In this document: one piece after another, positions 26,224-34,665 of the stretch
How positions within the stretch are numbered: the stretch's first letter is position 1
How the letters are laid out: each line of letters starts with the position of its first letter
Assembly (NCBI RefSeq): GCF_000600335.2
Contig: NZ_KK088554.1
Location: 152,281 to 216,214 of the forward strand
Length of the DNA: 63,934 nt
Direction: 5' to 3'
DNA from: Rubellimicrobium mesophilum DSM 19309
GTDB lineage: Bacteria > Pseudomonadota > Alphaproteobacteria > Rhodobacterales > Rhodobacteraceae
The notes under the pieces: model-generated
The model's input: only the letters and a program-made list of their open reading frames with translations
Databases searched by the model: none
Told to the model about the DNA's origin: nothing
Translations under genes and position numbers: made by a program

Positions 26224-27237
26224 ATGCCAAGACGAGCCGGAACCGGCGGGGAGAGCGAGGACATGGACGTGGTCAGCGAGAGACAGCTGATGAGCCGGGC
26301 CGCTTGGCTGTACTACCTCGGGGGCCTGACGCAGGAGGAGGTTTCGGCTCGCCTCGGGGTGACGCGCGCCCGTGTGAACAAGCTGCTCCAGCAGGCCCGG
26401 GCGGAGGGGGTCGTTTCGGTGACGATCGATCATCGCGAGCTCGGGCTCCTGCCCACGGAGGAGGCTCTCGCCCGTGCCTTCAAGCTCGACCTCTGCATCT
26501 GCACGCCGCCGCTTGGCCTGCCTGAAGGCGGGACAGAGGGAGCCTTGGCCGAGTTTCCTCGCCGGGCCGTGGGAGCTGCCGCGGCAAGGTTCCTGCGTGA
26601 ACGGCTGGCCGAGCGCCCCGATCTCGTCATCGGCACAGGCTGGGGTCGAACGCTCGAGCAGATGACGCTCCACGTCGCAGGGCTGTCCGCGCCTCTAGCC
26701 CGCTTCGTGAGCCTGATGGGATCGCTCACCGCCAATTCCGCCTTCAACCCGTTCGAAGTGGTTCAAGCCCTCGCGCGCAGCACGGGCGGACAAGGATGGT
26801 TTCTGCCGGTGCCCTTCATCGCCGATAGCCCCGCCGACAAAGAGATCCTGATGTCTCAGCGGACCGTGGCGGAAGCCTTGAGATTGGCGCGAGGGGCGGA
26901 CTTGGCGCTGGTCTCGGTCGGCGAGCTTACTGAAAGGTCGCTCTTGCGCCGAAGCGAGATGATTTCCTCTCGGGAGCTTGAGGAACTGCGTCGCTCCGGC
27001 GCTGTGGGTGACACGAACGGCATCTTCTTCAACGCGGAGGGTCATCCGGTTTCCCACGGCCTCAACGTGCGCACCTTGGCAGTTGGATTCGACGACCTGC
27101 GGCGCAGCTTTACGGTTCTGCTGGCGGCCGGAGCCGAAAAGGAAGAGGCCACCCTCGCACTCCTGCGGAGCGGCTTGGCCAAAGGCCTCATCGTCGATGG
27201 CGATACGGCGATTCGCCTGGTTCGGCGGGTGACCTAG
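26224..27237 (+). CDS. SorC/DeoR-type sugar-responsive transcriptional regulator
   Basis: An N-terminal helix-turn-helix (LMSRAAWLYYLGGLTQEEVS, ARLGVTRARVNKLLQQARAE) is followed by the SorC effector domain, a sugar-phosphate isomerase-like fold (LVIGTGWGRTLEQM, FVSLMGSLTANSAFNPFEVV, DTNGIFFNAEGHPVSHGLN). SorC proteins bind phosphorylated sugars and usually repress divergent catabolic operons. The start could also be the ATG at 26263, which has a better GGGGAG site; the longer frame is reported. It is transcribed away from operon A across the shared operator, and ends before a hairpin terminator. Confidence 0.88.
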   Translation: MPRRAGTGGESEDMDVVSERQLMSRAAWLYYLGGLTQEEVSARLGVTRARVNKLLQQARAEGVVSVTIDHRELGLLPTEEALARAFKLDLCICTPPLGLPEGGTEGALAEFPRRAVGAAAARFLRERLAERPDLVIGTGWGRTLEQMTLHVAGLSAPLARFVSLMGSLTANSAFNPFEVVQALARSTGGQGWFLPVPFIADSPADKEILMSQRTVAEALRLARGADLALVSVGELTERSLLRRSEMISSRELEELRRSGAVGDTNGIFFNAEGHPVSHGLNVRTLAVGFDDLRRSFTVLLAAGAEKEEATLALLRSGLAKGLIVDGDTAIRLVRRVT

Positions 27238-27289
27238 CCGATCCTTTCCGAACAAGCGCCCTATTTGGGTGGCCTCCGTTCGTTGGCCG

Positions 27290-27309
27290 CCAGCCCTTCG
27301 GGGCGGTTT
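27290..27309 (+). terminator. Rho-independent-like terminator after SorC gene
   Basis: CC(A)GCCC-TTCG-GGGCGG forms a stem with one bulged A and a stable TTCG tetraloop, followed by TTT. It lies about 50 bases past the SorC stop and insulates it from operon B. Confidence 0.6.
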
Positions 27310-27341
27310 CCGTGCCTGCGTCCCTTAAGGCGGCATGGCAC

Positions 27342-27369
27342 TTGGAAAACGGAAACGCCTCATTATGAT
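27342..27369 (+). promoter_or_regulatory. Sigma-70-like promoter of operon B
   Basis: TTGGAA (27342-27347) and TATGAT (27364-27369) are separated by 16 bases, a good match to housekeeping -35 and -10 elements, about 55 bases before the binding-protein start. Confidence 0.5.
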
Positions 27370-27375
27370 CGTCCG

Positions 27376-27403
27376 TACAGAATGTATCCGGATTGAACCG
27401 GAT
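27376..27403. promoter_or_regulatory. Candidate operator/hairpin in operon B leader
   Basis: Just downstream of the predicted -10 lie TACA-GAA-TGTA (27376-27386) and ATCCGG-ATTGAA-CCGGAT (27386-27403). Both are small perfect inverted repeats around the likely transcription start, a classic repressor position. The protein that would bind is unknown; they differ from the operators found elsewhere in the window. Confidence 0.35.
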
Positions 27404-27425
27404 GCGTGCCACGGGAGGAAATCCA

Positions 27426-28439
27426 ATGATGACACGTACGACCCTCTGGGCCGCCGCTTCGCTGCTGGCCTTGACCCTACCGGCCGCGGCCCAGGAGGCT
27501 GCCGAGGGCGCTGCTGCCGAAGGTTCAAGCGGCCCTTACGATATCGCGACCGTGGTCAAGATCGCAGGCATCCAGTGGTTCAACCGCATGGAGGAAGGCG
27601 TCAAGCAGTTCGCTGCCGACACCGGCAACAACGCCTTCCAGGTCGGGCCCGCCCAGGCCGACCCGCAGCAGCAGGCCGCCCTCATCGAGGACATGATCGC
27701 TCAGGGCGTGGACGCGATCGCCGTCGTGCCCATGTCCCCCGAGGCGCTGGAGCCTGTGCTGGGCCGTGCGCAGGAGGCCGGGATCGTCGTCGTCTCGCAC
27801 GAGGCGGCGTCCCAGCAGAACGTCAGCTACGACATCGAGGCCTTCAAGAACGAGGACTTCGGCGCGACCCTCATGGAGAACCTCGCCCAGTGCATGGGCG
27901 GCGAGGGCGAGTATGCGGTCTTCGTGGGCTCCCTGACCTCGCAGACCCACAACCAGTGGGTGGACGGCGCCATCGCCTATCAGCAGGCGAACTATCCGAA
28001 CATGACCCTCGTCGGGGACAAGAACGAGACCTTCGACGACCAGCAGCAGGCCTATGCCGCGGCGCAGGAGGTCCTGCGGGCGCACCCGAACATCAAGGGG
28101 TTCCAGGGCTCGGCCTCGACGGACGTGGCGGGAATCGGCCTCGCCATCGAGGAGCGAGGCATGGAGGACCAGAGCTGCGTGGTCGGCACCTCGCTGCCCT
28201 CGATCGCCGGCCAGTACATCGAGACTGGAGCCGTGGACATGATCGGCTTCTGGGACCCGTCCCTTGCGGGCTACGTGATGAACAGCGTGGCCCAGATGGT
28301 CCTGAACGGCGAGGAGGTGACCTCGGGCATGGACCTGGGGCAGACCGGCTACGAAAGCGTGACGCTCGACGGGAAGGTCATCTACGGTCAGGCCTGGGTC
28401 GAGGTGAACAAGGACAACCTGGCCGATTATCCGTTCTGA
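27426..28439 (+). CDS. Sugar ABC transporter substrate-binding protein (RhaS/LsrB-like)
   Basis: This 337-residue binding protein has a signal peptide ([20 protein letters not shown]). Its mature start, [20 protein letters not shown], is a type I periplasmic-binding fold start like those of rhamnose (RhaS) and autoinducer-2 (LsrB) binding proteins. Further landmarks are [34 protein letters not shown], and an Asp-rich ligand region ([13 protein letters not shown]). GGGAGGAA precedes the ATG. Two separate permease genes follow, as in rhaSTPQ, but no rhamnose isomerase or mutarotase is present; kinase-like DhaKL suggests a short ketose (C3-C5) is the end substrate. Confidence 0.87.
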   Translation: MMTRTTLWAAASLLALTLPAAAQEAAEGAAAEGSSGPYDIATVVKIAGIQWFNRMEEGVKQFAADTGNNAFQVGPAQADPQQQAALIEDMIAQGVDAIAVVPMSPEALEPVLGRAQEAGIVVVSHEAASQQNVSYDIEAFKNEDFGATLMENLAQCMGGEGEYAVFVGSLTSQTHNQWVDGAIAYQQANYPNMTLVGDKNETFDDQQQAYAAAQEVLRAHPNIKGFQGSASTDVAGIGLAIEERGMEDQSCVVGTSLPSIAGQYIETGAVDMIGFWDPSLAGYVMNSVAQMVLNGEEVTSGMDLGQTGYESVTLDGKVIYGQAWVEVNKDNLADYPF

Positions 28440-28445
28440 GCCGAG

Positions 28446-28469
28446 GCGCGGGCGGACCCCCGCCCGCGC
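28446..28469 (+). other. Intercistronic hairpin after binding-protein gene
   Basis: GCGCGGGCGG / CCGCCCGCGC is a perfect 10-bp GC stem with a 4-nt loop, six bases after the binding-protein stop and 22 bases before the ATPase gene. It occupies the same place as the hairpins in operons A and C. Confidence 0.65.
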
Positions 28470-28491
28470 GTCGCCTGACCCGGGACCCCCA

Positions 28492-29982
28492 ATGACCGAT
28501 CGGCAGCCCCTCGTCGTGATGACGGGCGTCACCAAGACCTACGCCGGCATCACGGCGCTCGACGACGTCGACTTCGTCGTCCGCGCCGGCGAGGCGGTCT
28601 GCCTCGCGGGGGAGAACGGGTCGGGCAAGTCCACTCTCATCAAGCTTCTGGCAGGGGTGGAGAAGCCCGACCGTGGCGTCATCTCCCTCGACGGCGTGCC
28701 TCATGCCGCGATGACGCCGACCGCGGCCGCTGCGTCGGGGATCGCCGTCATCTTCCAGGACTTCTCTCTCTTCCCGAACCTGTCGGTGGCCGAGAACATA
28801 GCCTTCGGGGCCGAGCTGGCCGAAGGAGCGAGGTTCGTCCGTGGGCGGCACGTTCGGGAGTTGGCCGCCCGGACGCTGGAGCGGGTGGGCGTTCCTCTGG
28901 ACCTGTCGGCCACCGTGGGCATGCTGCCCGTCGCCCAGAAGCAGCTCGTGGCGATCTGCCGGGCGCTCGCATCCGAGGCGCGGCTGATCGTCATGGACGA
29001 GCCGACCACCGCCTTGACCGAGCGCGAGGTGCGGGCGCTCCTGGCCATCATCCAGCGTCTCAAGGCGGATGGCGTGGCCGTGATCTTCGTCTCCCACAAG
29101 CTCGCGGAGGTGCTGGAGGTCTCCGAGCGCGTCGTGGTCCTGAGGAACGGCCGAAAGGTCGCCGAGGGGCCGGCCGCGGAGTTCGACGCCCGGAGCCTCA
29201 CGCGCCACATGACGGGTCGCGACCTCGCCGAGGTGGGAGCGGCCCCCCTCGACCCCTCCGCGCCCGTCCTCCTGACCGTGGAGCGACTGTCCAAGGCGGG
29301 CGCCTTCGCGGACATCGGCTTCACGCTTCGCGCGGGCGAGGTGCTGGGAATCTCGGGTCTGCTGGGCTCGGGACGCACGGCACTCGCCAAGGCCCTGTTC
29401 GGCTTGGTCGTCCCCGAGACCGGCCGGGTCACTCTCGATGGCCGCGAGGTGCCGCTCGGCGATCCGCTCCGAGCAGCCGGGGCGGGGATCGGCTACGTTC
29501 CCGAGGACCGACTGACGGAAGGGTTGTTCCTGACGCAGTCCATCCTTCGCAACGTCGGTGTGGGGCGCATCGAGGCGCATGGTCGAGGCCCGTTCCTGGA
29601 CATGGCGGGCCTGGTCGAGGACGCGCGCGACTGGCTCGCCCGGCTGCGCGTCAGGGCCCCCGATCCCGAGGCTCCGGTGCGGTCGCTCTCGGGAGGCAAC
29701 CAGCAGCGCGTCGTCCTCGCGCGCTGGCTGGCTCGTGCCCCGCGCATCCTGATCCTGAACGGGCCATCGGTGGGCGTGGACGTGGGATCCAAGGCCGAGA
29801 TCCATGCCATCATCGCCGATCTCGCGGCGCACGGACTGGGCGTGATCGTGATCTCGGACGACCTTCCGGAGCTTCTGGCGACCTGCCACCGCATCCTTGT
29901 CATGGTGGAGGGCCGCATCGTGGAGGACATCCCGAGGATGGATGCGACCGAGGAGGGGCTGGCCCGGAGGCTCGCGTCATGA
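28492..29982 (+). CDS. Sugar ABC transporter ATP-binding protein (two NBDs)
   Basis: This 496-residue fused ATPase has domain 1 motifs GENGSGKST, a degenerate signature (VGMLPVAQKQLVAICRAL) and LIVMDEPTTAL. Domain 2 has GLLGSGRTALAKALFG, an intact LSGGNQQRVVLARWL, but Walker B reads ILILNGPSVGVDVG. Asp and the catalytic Glu are replaced by Asn and Gly, so domain 2 should bind but not hydrolyse ATP. This asymmetry recurs in RhaT-type subunits. Its stop overlaps the next gene's ATG by four bases. Confidence 0.9.
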   Translation: MTDRQPLVVMTGVTKTYAGITALDDVDFVVRAGEAVCLAGENGSGKSTLIKLLAGVEKPDRGVISLDGVPHAAMTPTAAAASGIAVIFQDFSLFPNLSVAENIAFGAELAEGARFVRGRHVRELAARTLERVGVPLDLSATVGMLPVAQKQLVAICRALASEARLIVMDEPTTALTEREVRALLAIIQRLKADGVAVIFVSHKLAEVLEVSERVVVLRNGRKVAEGPAAEFDARSLTRHMTGRDLAEVGAAPLDPSAPVLLTVERLSKAGAFADIGFTLRAGEVLGISGLLGSGRTALAKALFGLVVPETGRVTLDGREVPLGDPLRAAGAGIGYVPEDRLTEGLFLTQSILRNVGVGRIEAHGRGPFLDMAGLVEDARDWLARLRVRAPDPEAPVRSLSGGNQQRVVLARWLARAPRILILNGPSVGVDVGSKAEIHAIIADLAAHGLGVIVISDDLPELLATCHRILVMVEGRIVEDIPRMDATEEGLARRLAS

Positions 29983-30968
29983 GCAGCCTCCTGGGACGGA
30001 ACGAGACGCTGGTCGCCGGTGTGATCCTTGCCTTCTGCATGGTGGGCGCGCTGGCGGACCCCGGGTTCCTGTCGATCCCGACCCTCATGGATCTGCTCAG
30101 GGCCGGGATCGTGCTCGGCATCCTGGCCGTGGGCGTGCTGGTGGTCCTCGTCTCGGGCGGGATCGACGTGAGCACGACCTCGCTCGCCATCGTCGCGCTC
30201 TACGTCACGACGCTCTTCGTCCAGAACGTCACCCCCGAGATGGGCTGGCCCCTGGCCTTCCTGCTGGCCGCCGTCGTCGGGGCGCTGCTTGGGGCGATCA
30301 ACGGCTTGCTGATCGCCGGGCTCGGCCTGCCCACCCTGATCGTGACGCTCGGGACGCTCTCGGTCTTCCGAGGGTTTCTCCTCACCTTCGTGGGCTCGCG
30401 GCTGATCTCCAACCTGCCGGGAGGACTCAGGGACTTCTCCCGCGCGATGATGATTCGGGGCACCAACGCGGACGGCTCGTTCTACTCTCTCCCTTGGGCC
30501 TTCGCCTTCCTCGTGGGCGTCGTGGTGCTGACATGGTTCCTGCTCTACCGCACGATGCTCGGCCGGCAGGTCTTCGCGATCGGCGGATCGATGGAGAGCG
30601 CGCGACGGATCGGCATTCCGGTCCGGCGGGTGCAGTTCCTCGTCTTCGTCTACGTGGGCGCCTTGGGCGGCCTCGCGGGGATCATCCACGCTTCGCTGGC
30701 CCGGGTCGCGAATCCGCAGGACCTGCTCCTGAACCAGCAGCTCCCGGTGCTGGCCGCCGTCGTGCTGGGCGGGGCGCGGCTTGAGGGCGGGACGGGGACC
30801 TTGACAGGAACGCTGCTGGGGGTGAGCCTGATCGTTCTGGTGTCGAACAGCCTGATCGCTCTCGGCATCCCGAACACCTTCCAGTCCATCGTGATCGGTT
30901 TCCTTATCCTGCTGGGAACGGGGCTCCCCGCCTGGCAGGCCCGGCGCGCCCAACGGAGGGCCGCATGA
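29979..30968 (+). CDS. Sugar ABC transporter permease 1 (RhaP-like)
   Basis: This 329-residue membrane protein has around ten hydrophobic segments and the CUT2 permease signatures VLVVLVSGGIDVSTTSLAIV, GALLGAINGLLIAGLGLPTL, TLGTLSVFRGF and AIGGSMESARRIGIPVRRV. It overlaps both flanking genes by four bases. With the second permease it probably makes a heterodimeric channel, unlike the single-permease systems in operons A, C and D. Confidence 0.9.
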   Translation: MSSLLGRNETLVAGVILAFCMVGALADPGFLSIPTLMDLLRAGIVLGILAVGVLVVLVSGGIDVSTTSLAIVALYVTTLFVQNVTPEMGWPLAFLLAAVVGALLGAINGLLIAGLGLPTLIVTLGTLSVFRGFLLTFVGSRLISNLPGGLRDFSRAMMIRGTNADGSFYSLPWAFAFLVGVVVLTWFLLYRTMLGRQVFAIGGSMESARRIGIPVRRVQFLVFVYVGALGGLAGIIHASLARVANPQDLLLNQQLPVLAAVVLGGARLEGGTGTLTGTLLGVSLIVLVSNSLIALGIPNTFQSIVIGFLILLGTGLPAWQARRAQRRAA

Positions 30969-31996
30969 CCGCCGCGCCCGCTCCCCGCGTATCGCGCCTC
31001 CTGGCGCAGCCCGAGGCCCGGCTGGCCCTCATCATGGTGCTCGTGTTCGCGGTGATGGCAGCGCTGGCGCCGGAGCGGTTCCTCACGCCGCAGAACGCGA
31101 CCTCCATGGCCTTCCAGTTCCCGGAATTCGCGATCCTGGCCTTGGCCATCACGATCACGATGCTGACCGGCGGGATCGACCTGTCGATCGTCGGCATCGC
31201 CAACTGCTGCGCCATCGTGGCGTCGCTGCTCTTGACCCGGCTCGCGCCCGGCGCGGAGGCCGGGGTCGGATGGCTCCTGCTGTCCTATGCCGCGGCTCTG
31301 GCCGCCGGGGCGGCAGCGGGGCTGTTCAACGGGGTGCTGATCGCCTTCGGGGGGCTGCCGCCGATCCTGGCGACGCTGGGCTCGGGATTGATCTTCACCG
31401 GTCTCGCCGTGGCGCTGACGGGCGGCACCGCCATCATGGGCTTCCCGGCCTCGGCGGCCTGGCTCGGCAACGGCAGCGTCCTGGGCCTACCCGTGCCGCT
31501 GGTCGTCTTCGGACTTCTCGCGGCGGGGCTGAGCCTGGTGCTGTCGCGCACGGGGTTCGGGCTCAAGGTCCAGATGTTCGGGGCGAACCCGCTGGCCGCC
31601 CGCTACGCCGCCGTCGACATCGAGCGGCTGCTGCTCAGGGTCTACGTCGCATCGGGGATGCTGGCGGCCATCGCGGGCCTCATCATCATGTCCCGGGCCA
31701 ACAGCGCCAAGGCCGACTATGGGCAGAGCTACACGCTGCTGGCCGTCCTCATCGCCGTCTTGGGCGGCGTGAACCCTTACGGCGGCTACGGTCGCGTCGT
31801 CGGCGTGGTCCTCGCGGTGCTCACCATGCAGTTCCTGTCCTCGGGGCTCAACATGCTCCAGGTCTCGAACTTCGCGCGCGAGCTCATCTGGGGGGCGCTG
31901 CTCATCCTCGTCATGGTCATCAACACGCGCACTTGGGGATTCCGGCGCTTGCGGCGCCGCCTCCCCACTGCCGCGCCGCAAGGAGAGACACGGTGA
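30965..31996 (+). CDS. Sugar ABC transporter permease 2 (RhaQ-like)
   Basis: This 343-residue polytopic protein carries ITITMLTGGIDLSIVGIANC, AAGLFNGVLIAFGGLPPILA, TLGSGLIFTGLAVALTGG and a coupling segment MFGANPLAARYAAVDIERLL. The Arg-rich C-terminus (FRRLRRRLP) is cytoplasmic. AGGAGAG at its very end serves as ribosome-binding site for the DhaK-like gene, whose GTG overlaps this stop, so transporter and kinase are translationally coupled. Confidence 0.9.
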   Translation: MTAAPAPRVSRLLAQPEARLALIMVLVFAVMAALAPERFLTPQNATSMAFQFPEFAILALAITITMLTGGIDLSIVGIANCCAIVASLLLTRLAPGAEAGVGWLLLSYAAALAAGAAAGLFNGVLIAFGGLPPILATLGSGLIFTGLAVALTGGTAIMGFPASAAWLGNGSVLGLPVPLVVFGLLAAGLSLVLSRTGFGLKVQMFGANPLAARYAAVDIERLLLRVYVASGMLAAIAGLIIMSRANSAKADYGQSYTLLAVLIAVLGGVNPYGGYGRVVGVVLAVLTMQFLSSGLNMLQVSNFARELIWGALLILVMVINTRTWGFRRLRRRLPTAAPQGETR

Positions 31997-32994
31997 AGAA
32001 GATCCTCAATGCCCCCGCCGACTACGTCGACGAGATGCTCGACGGCCTCGTGGCGGCGCATCCCGAGTTCTACCGGCTGCACGGCGACAGCCACCGCGTG
32101 ATCGCGCGGGCGACGACGGGTCGGACGGGCAAGGTCGGGATCGTCACGGGCGGCGGATCAGGGCACCTGCCGGTCTTCACCGGCTATGTCGGTCCGGGAC
32201 TCTTGGACGCCTGCGCCATCGGCGACGTCTTCGCCTCGCCCTCGGCCGAGCAGATGGCGGACGCGATCCGCGCGGCGGACATGGGCGCGGGTGTGCTGCG
32301 GCTCTACGGGAACTATGGCGGAGACGTCATGAACTTCGACATGGCGGGCGATCTCGTGGAGTTCGACGACATCCGCTGCACCACGGTCCAGCTTGCCGAC
32401 GACGTGGCCTCGGCCCCACCCGGGGAGCGGGAGAAGCGCCGAGGCGTGGCCGGCATGGTCTACGCCTTCAAGATCGCGGGTGCCGCGGCCGAGGCGGGGC
32501 TGGACCTCGACGGGGTGACCCGGGTGGCGCAGAAGGCGGCGGACGCCTGTCGGTCCGTCGGGGCCGCGCTGTCGCCCTGCACGGTCCCTCAGGCGGGGCG
32601 GCCCACCTTCGAGATCGGCGAGGACGAGATGGAGATGGGCATGGGCATCCACGGCGAGCCCGGCGTCTGGCGCGACAAGCTCAGGCCCGCCGACGCCATC
32701 GCCGAGGAGATGATGGATCGGCTTCTGGCCGACATCCCCGTGGGCCGGGGAGACCGGGTCTCGGTCCTGGTGAACTCTCTCGGCGCGACACCGCCGGAGG
32801 AGCTGTACATCCTCTACCGCGTCGTGAAGGCACGGCTGGAGGAAGCCGGGGCGTCCATCGTCATGCCGCTGGTGGGCCGCTACGCCACATCCATGGAGAT
32901 GGCGGGGGTGTCCTTCACCCTCATCAAGCTGGACGAGGAGCTGGAAGGCTTCCTCCGGGCTCCTTGCGACTGCGCCTTCTGGAGGGTCGGATGA
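31993..32994 (+). CDS. Dihydroxyacetone kinase DhaK-like subunit
   Basis: This 333-residue protein matches the DhaK fold: VGIVTGGGSGHLPVFTGYVG, DACAIGDVFASPSAEQMADA, LRLYGNYGGDVMNFDMAGDL, and MEMGMGIHGEPG with His220, the residue that binds the ketose covalently as a hemiaminal. The GTG start at 31993 follows AGGAGAG. The DhaL partner follows with an ATGA overlap. No PTS DhaM gene is present, so phosphoryl transfer probably uses ATP on the DhaL side. In related bacteria such DhaK-DhaL pairs phosphorylate dihydroxyacetone or the tetruloses D- or L-erythrulose (DerK/LerK-type). The coupled importer favours a tetrulose or other short ketose over free dihydroxyacetone. Confidence 0.87.
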   Translation: MKKILNAPADYVDEMLDGLVAAHPEFYRLHGDSHRVIARATTGRTGKVGIVTGGGSGHLPVFTGYVGPGLLDACAIGDVFASPSAEQMADAIRAADMGAGVLRLYGNYGGDVMNFDMAGDLVEFDDIRCTTVQLADDVASAPPGEREKRRGVAGMVYAFKIAGAAAEAGLDLDGVTRVAQKAADACRSVGAALSPCTVPQAGRPTFEIGEDEMEMGMGIHGEPGVWRDKLRPADAIAEEMMDRLLADIPVGRGDRVSVLVNSLGATPPEELYILYRVVKARLEEAGASIVMPLVGRYATSMEMAGVSFTLIKLDEELEGFLRAPCDCAFWRVG

Positions 32995-33599
32995 TCGACC
33001 GCGACGCCCTGCTCGGCGCCATCGCGCGGCTGACCGCGGCCATGGAGCGCGAGGCGCCCGCGCTCAACGAGATCGACGGGGCGCTGGGGGACGGGGACCT
33101 CGGAATCACGATGACGCGGGGGATGCAGGCCGTGGCGTCGGGAGCGGCGGAGATGCCCGCCGACCTCGGGCAGGCGCTGCTGAGATGCGCGCAGGCCTTC
33201 ACCAAGACCTCGGGGTCGTCCTATGGGACGCTCTTCGCCACCGGGCTCATGTCGGCCGCGAAGGCGCTGAAGGGGCGGGAGTCCCTCGACGCCTCCGAGG
33301 TCTCGGGCTTGATCGCCGGGGCGCGCGACGCCATGCAGCAGCGGGGCAAGGCGGAGATCGGCGGCAAGACGGTGCTCGACAGCCTCGATGCCATGGCCAA
33401 GGCGACGGTAGGGCTGTCGGACCCGGCGGAGGTCGCCCGCGCCGCCCGCAATGCCGCGCAAGAGGCGATGGAGGCGTTCAGGGAGAAGCCGGCCACGGTC
33501 GGGCGCGCCCGCATCTTCGCGGATAAGAGCCGCACGATGCTCGATCCGGGGATGCTGGCCATGACGCGGATCGTCGAGGCGGTCACGGGAGAGGCATGA
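32991..33599 (+). CDS. Dihydroxyacetone kinase DhaL-like subunit
   Basis: This 202-residue all-helical nucleotide-binding subunit has the Mg-binding cluster NEIDGALGDGDLGITMTRGM (three Asp conserved; the usual DHG is DLG), TKTSGSSYGTLFATGLMSA for the nucleotide phosphates, and the C-terminal RIFADKSRTMLDPGMLAMTR. DhaL supplies ADP/ATP to DhaK. The start ATG overlaps the DhaK stop; the end overlaps the aldo/keto reductase start. As separate subunits without DhaM, the pair resembles the ATP-dependent tetrulose kinases more than the PEP-dependent E. coli enzyme. Confidence 0.87.
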   Translation: MIDRDALLGAIARLTAAMEREAPALNEIDGALGDGDLGITMTRGMQAVASGAAEMPADLGQALLRCAQAFTKTSGSSYGTLFATGLMSAAKALKGRESLDASEVSGLIAGARDAMQQRGKAEIGGKTVLDSLDAMAKATVGLSDPAEVARAARNAAQEAMEAFREKPATVGRARIFADKSRTMLDPGMLAMTRIVEAVTGEA

Positions 33600-34663
33600 T
33601 GGAGTATCGCTATCTGGGCCGATCGGGCCTCAAGGTCTCGGCGCTGGCGCTCGGCACCTTCACCTTCGGTGGGCGGGGGCCCTTCGGGATGCTGGCGGAC
33701 CAGCAGGTGCCCGAGGCGCGCGCGCTCTTGGACCTCGCCGTCGAGCGGGGCGTGAACCTCGTCGATACGGCGAACATGTACTCGCTGGGGCTCTCCGAGG
33801 AAATCCTGGGACAGGTGATCGCGGGACGGCGCGAGGACCTCGTGATCTCCAGCAAGGCCCGGATGCCGATCGGTCCGGGTCCCAACGACGGCGGCTCGTC
33901 TCGGCAGCACCTGTTGCGGGAATGCGAGCGGTCGCTGAAGCGGCTCGGGACCGACCGGATCGACATCTATCACCTTCACGAATGGGACGGGACCACGCCG
34001 GTCGAGGAGACCTGCGAGGCGATGGACACGCTCGTCCGCCATGGGAAGGTGCGGTACTGGGGCTTCTCCAACTTCTGCGGATGGCAGGCGATGAAGCTGA
34101 TCCATGCCGCCGAACGGCTGGGCACGATCCGGCCCGTCACGCAGCAGATCCATTACACGCTGGAGGCCCGGGAGGCCGAATACGAGCTGATCCCGCTGTC
34201 GGTGGACCAGGGGATCGGGGTGACGGTGTGGTCGCCCCTCGCGGCCGGCCTGCTCACCGGCAAGCACCGGCGCGACCGCGACCCGGCGCCAGGGAGCCGG
34301 CAGGCGAACGGCTGGACCGAGCCACCCATCCGCGACCGGGAGCGGCTATGGCGCATCGTGGACGTGCTGACGGAGATCGCGGGGGACCGGGGCGCGCCGA
34401 TCCCGCAGGTGGCGCTGGCCTGGCTCCTGTCCCGCCCCGCCGTCGCGAGCCTGATCGTGGGCGCCCGGACGGCCGATCAACTGGCCGAGACGCTGGGGGC
34501 GGTGGACTTGACGCTTTCGGAGGAGGAGCACGGGCGGCTGGACGAGGTGAGCCGCCCAACGCTCATCTATCCCCACTGGCACCAGAACCAGTTCGCCAAG
34601 CCCACCTTCTCGGAGGCGGACTGGGTGCTGCACCGCGGCCAGCCCGAGACGCCTTGGGGCTGA
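33596..34663 (+). CDS. Aldo/keto reductase
   Basis: This 355-residue TIM-barrel oxidoreductase starts MEYRYLGRSGLKVSALALGT. The catalytic tetrad is visible: Asp and Tyr in NLVDTANMYSLGLSEE, Lys in DLVISSKARMP and His in IYHLHEWD. The NADPH-binding end is LIVGARTADQLAETLGAV. The family includes YajO/YghZ-like and L-glyceraldehyde-type reductases. As last gene of operon B, overlapping DhaL by four bases, it probably interconverts an imported aldose or polyol with the ketose that DhaKL phosphorylates, or removes an aldehyde. It ends two bases from the convergent RuBisCO-like gene, with no room for a terminator. Confidence 0.88.
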   Translation: MMEYRYLGRSGLKVSALALGTFTFGGRGPFGMLADQQVPEARALLDLAVERGVNLVDTANMYSLGLSEEILGQVIAGRREDLVISSKARMPIGPGPNDGGSSRQHLLRECERSLKRLGTDRIDIYHLHEWDGTTPVEETCEAMDTLVRHGKVRYWGFSNFCGWQAMKLIHAAERLGTIRPVTQQIHYTLEAREAEYELIPLSVDQGIGVTVWSPLAAGLLTGKHRRDRDPAPGSRQANGWTEPPIRDRERLWRIVDVLTEIAGDRGAPIPQVALAWLLSRPAVASLIVGARTADQLAETLGAVDLTLSEEEHGRLDEVSRPTLIYPHWHQNQFAKPTFSEADWVLHRGQPETPWG

Positions 34664-34665
34664 AG

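Noticed and set aside
27426..31996. L-rhamnose catabolic operon
   Set aside because: The transporter resembles RhaSTPQ, but rhamnose mutarotase, isomerase and rhamnulokinase are absent from the operon; the kinase is DhaKL-like.
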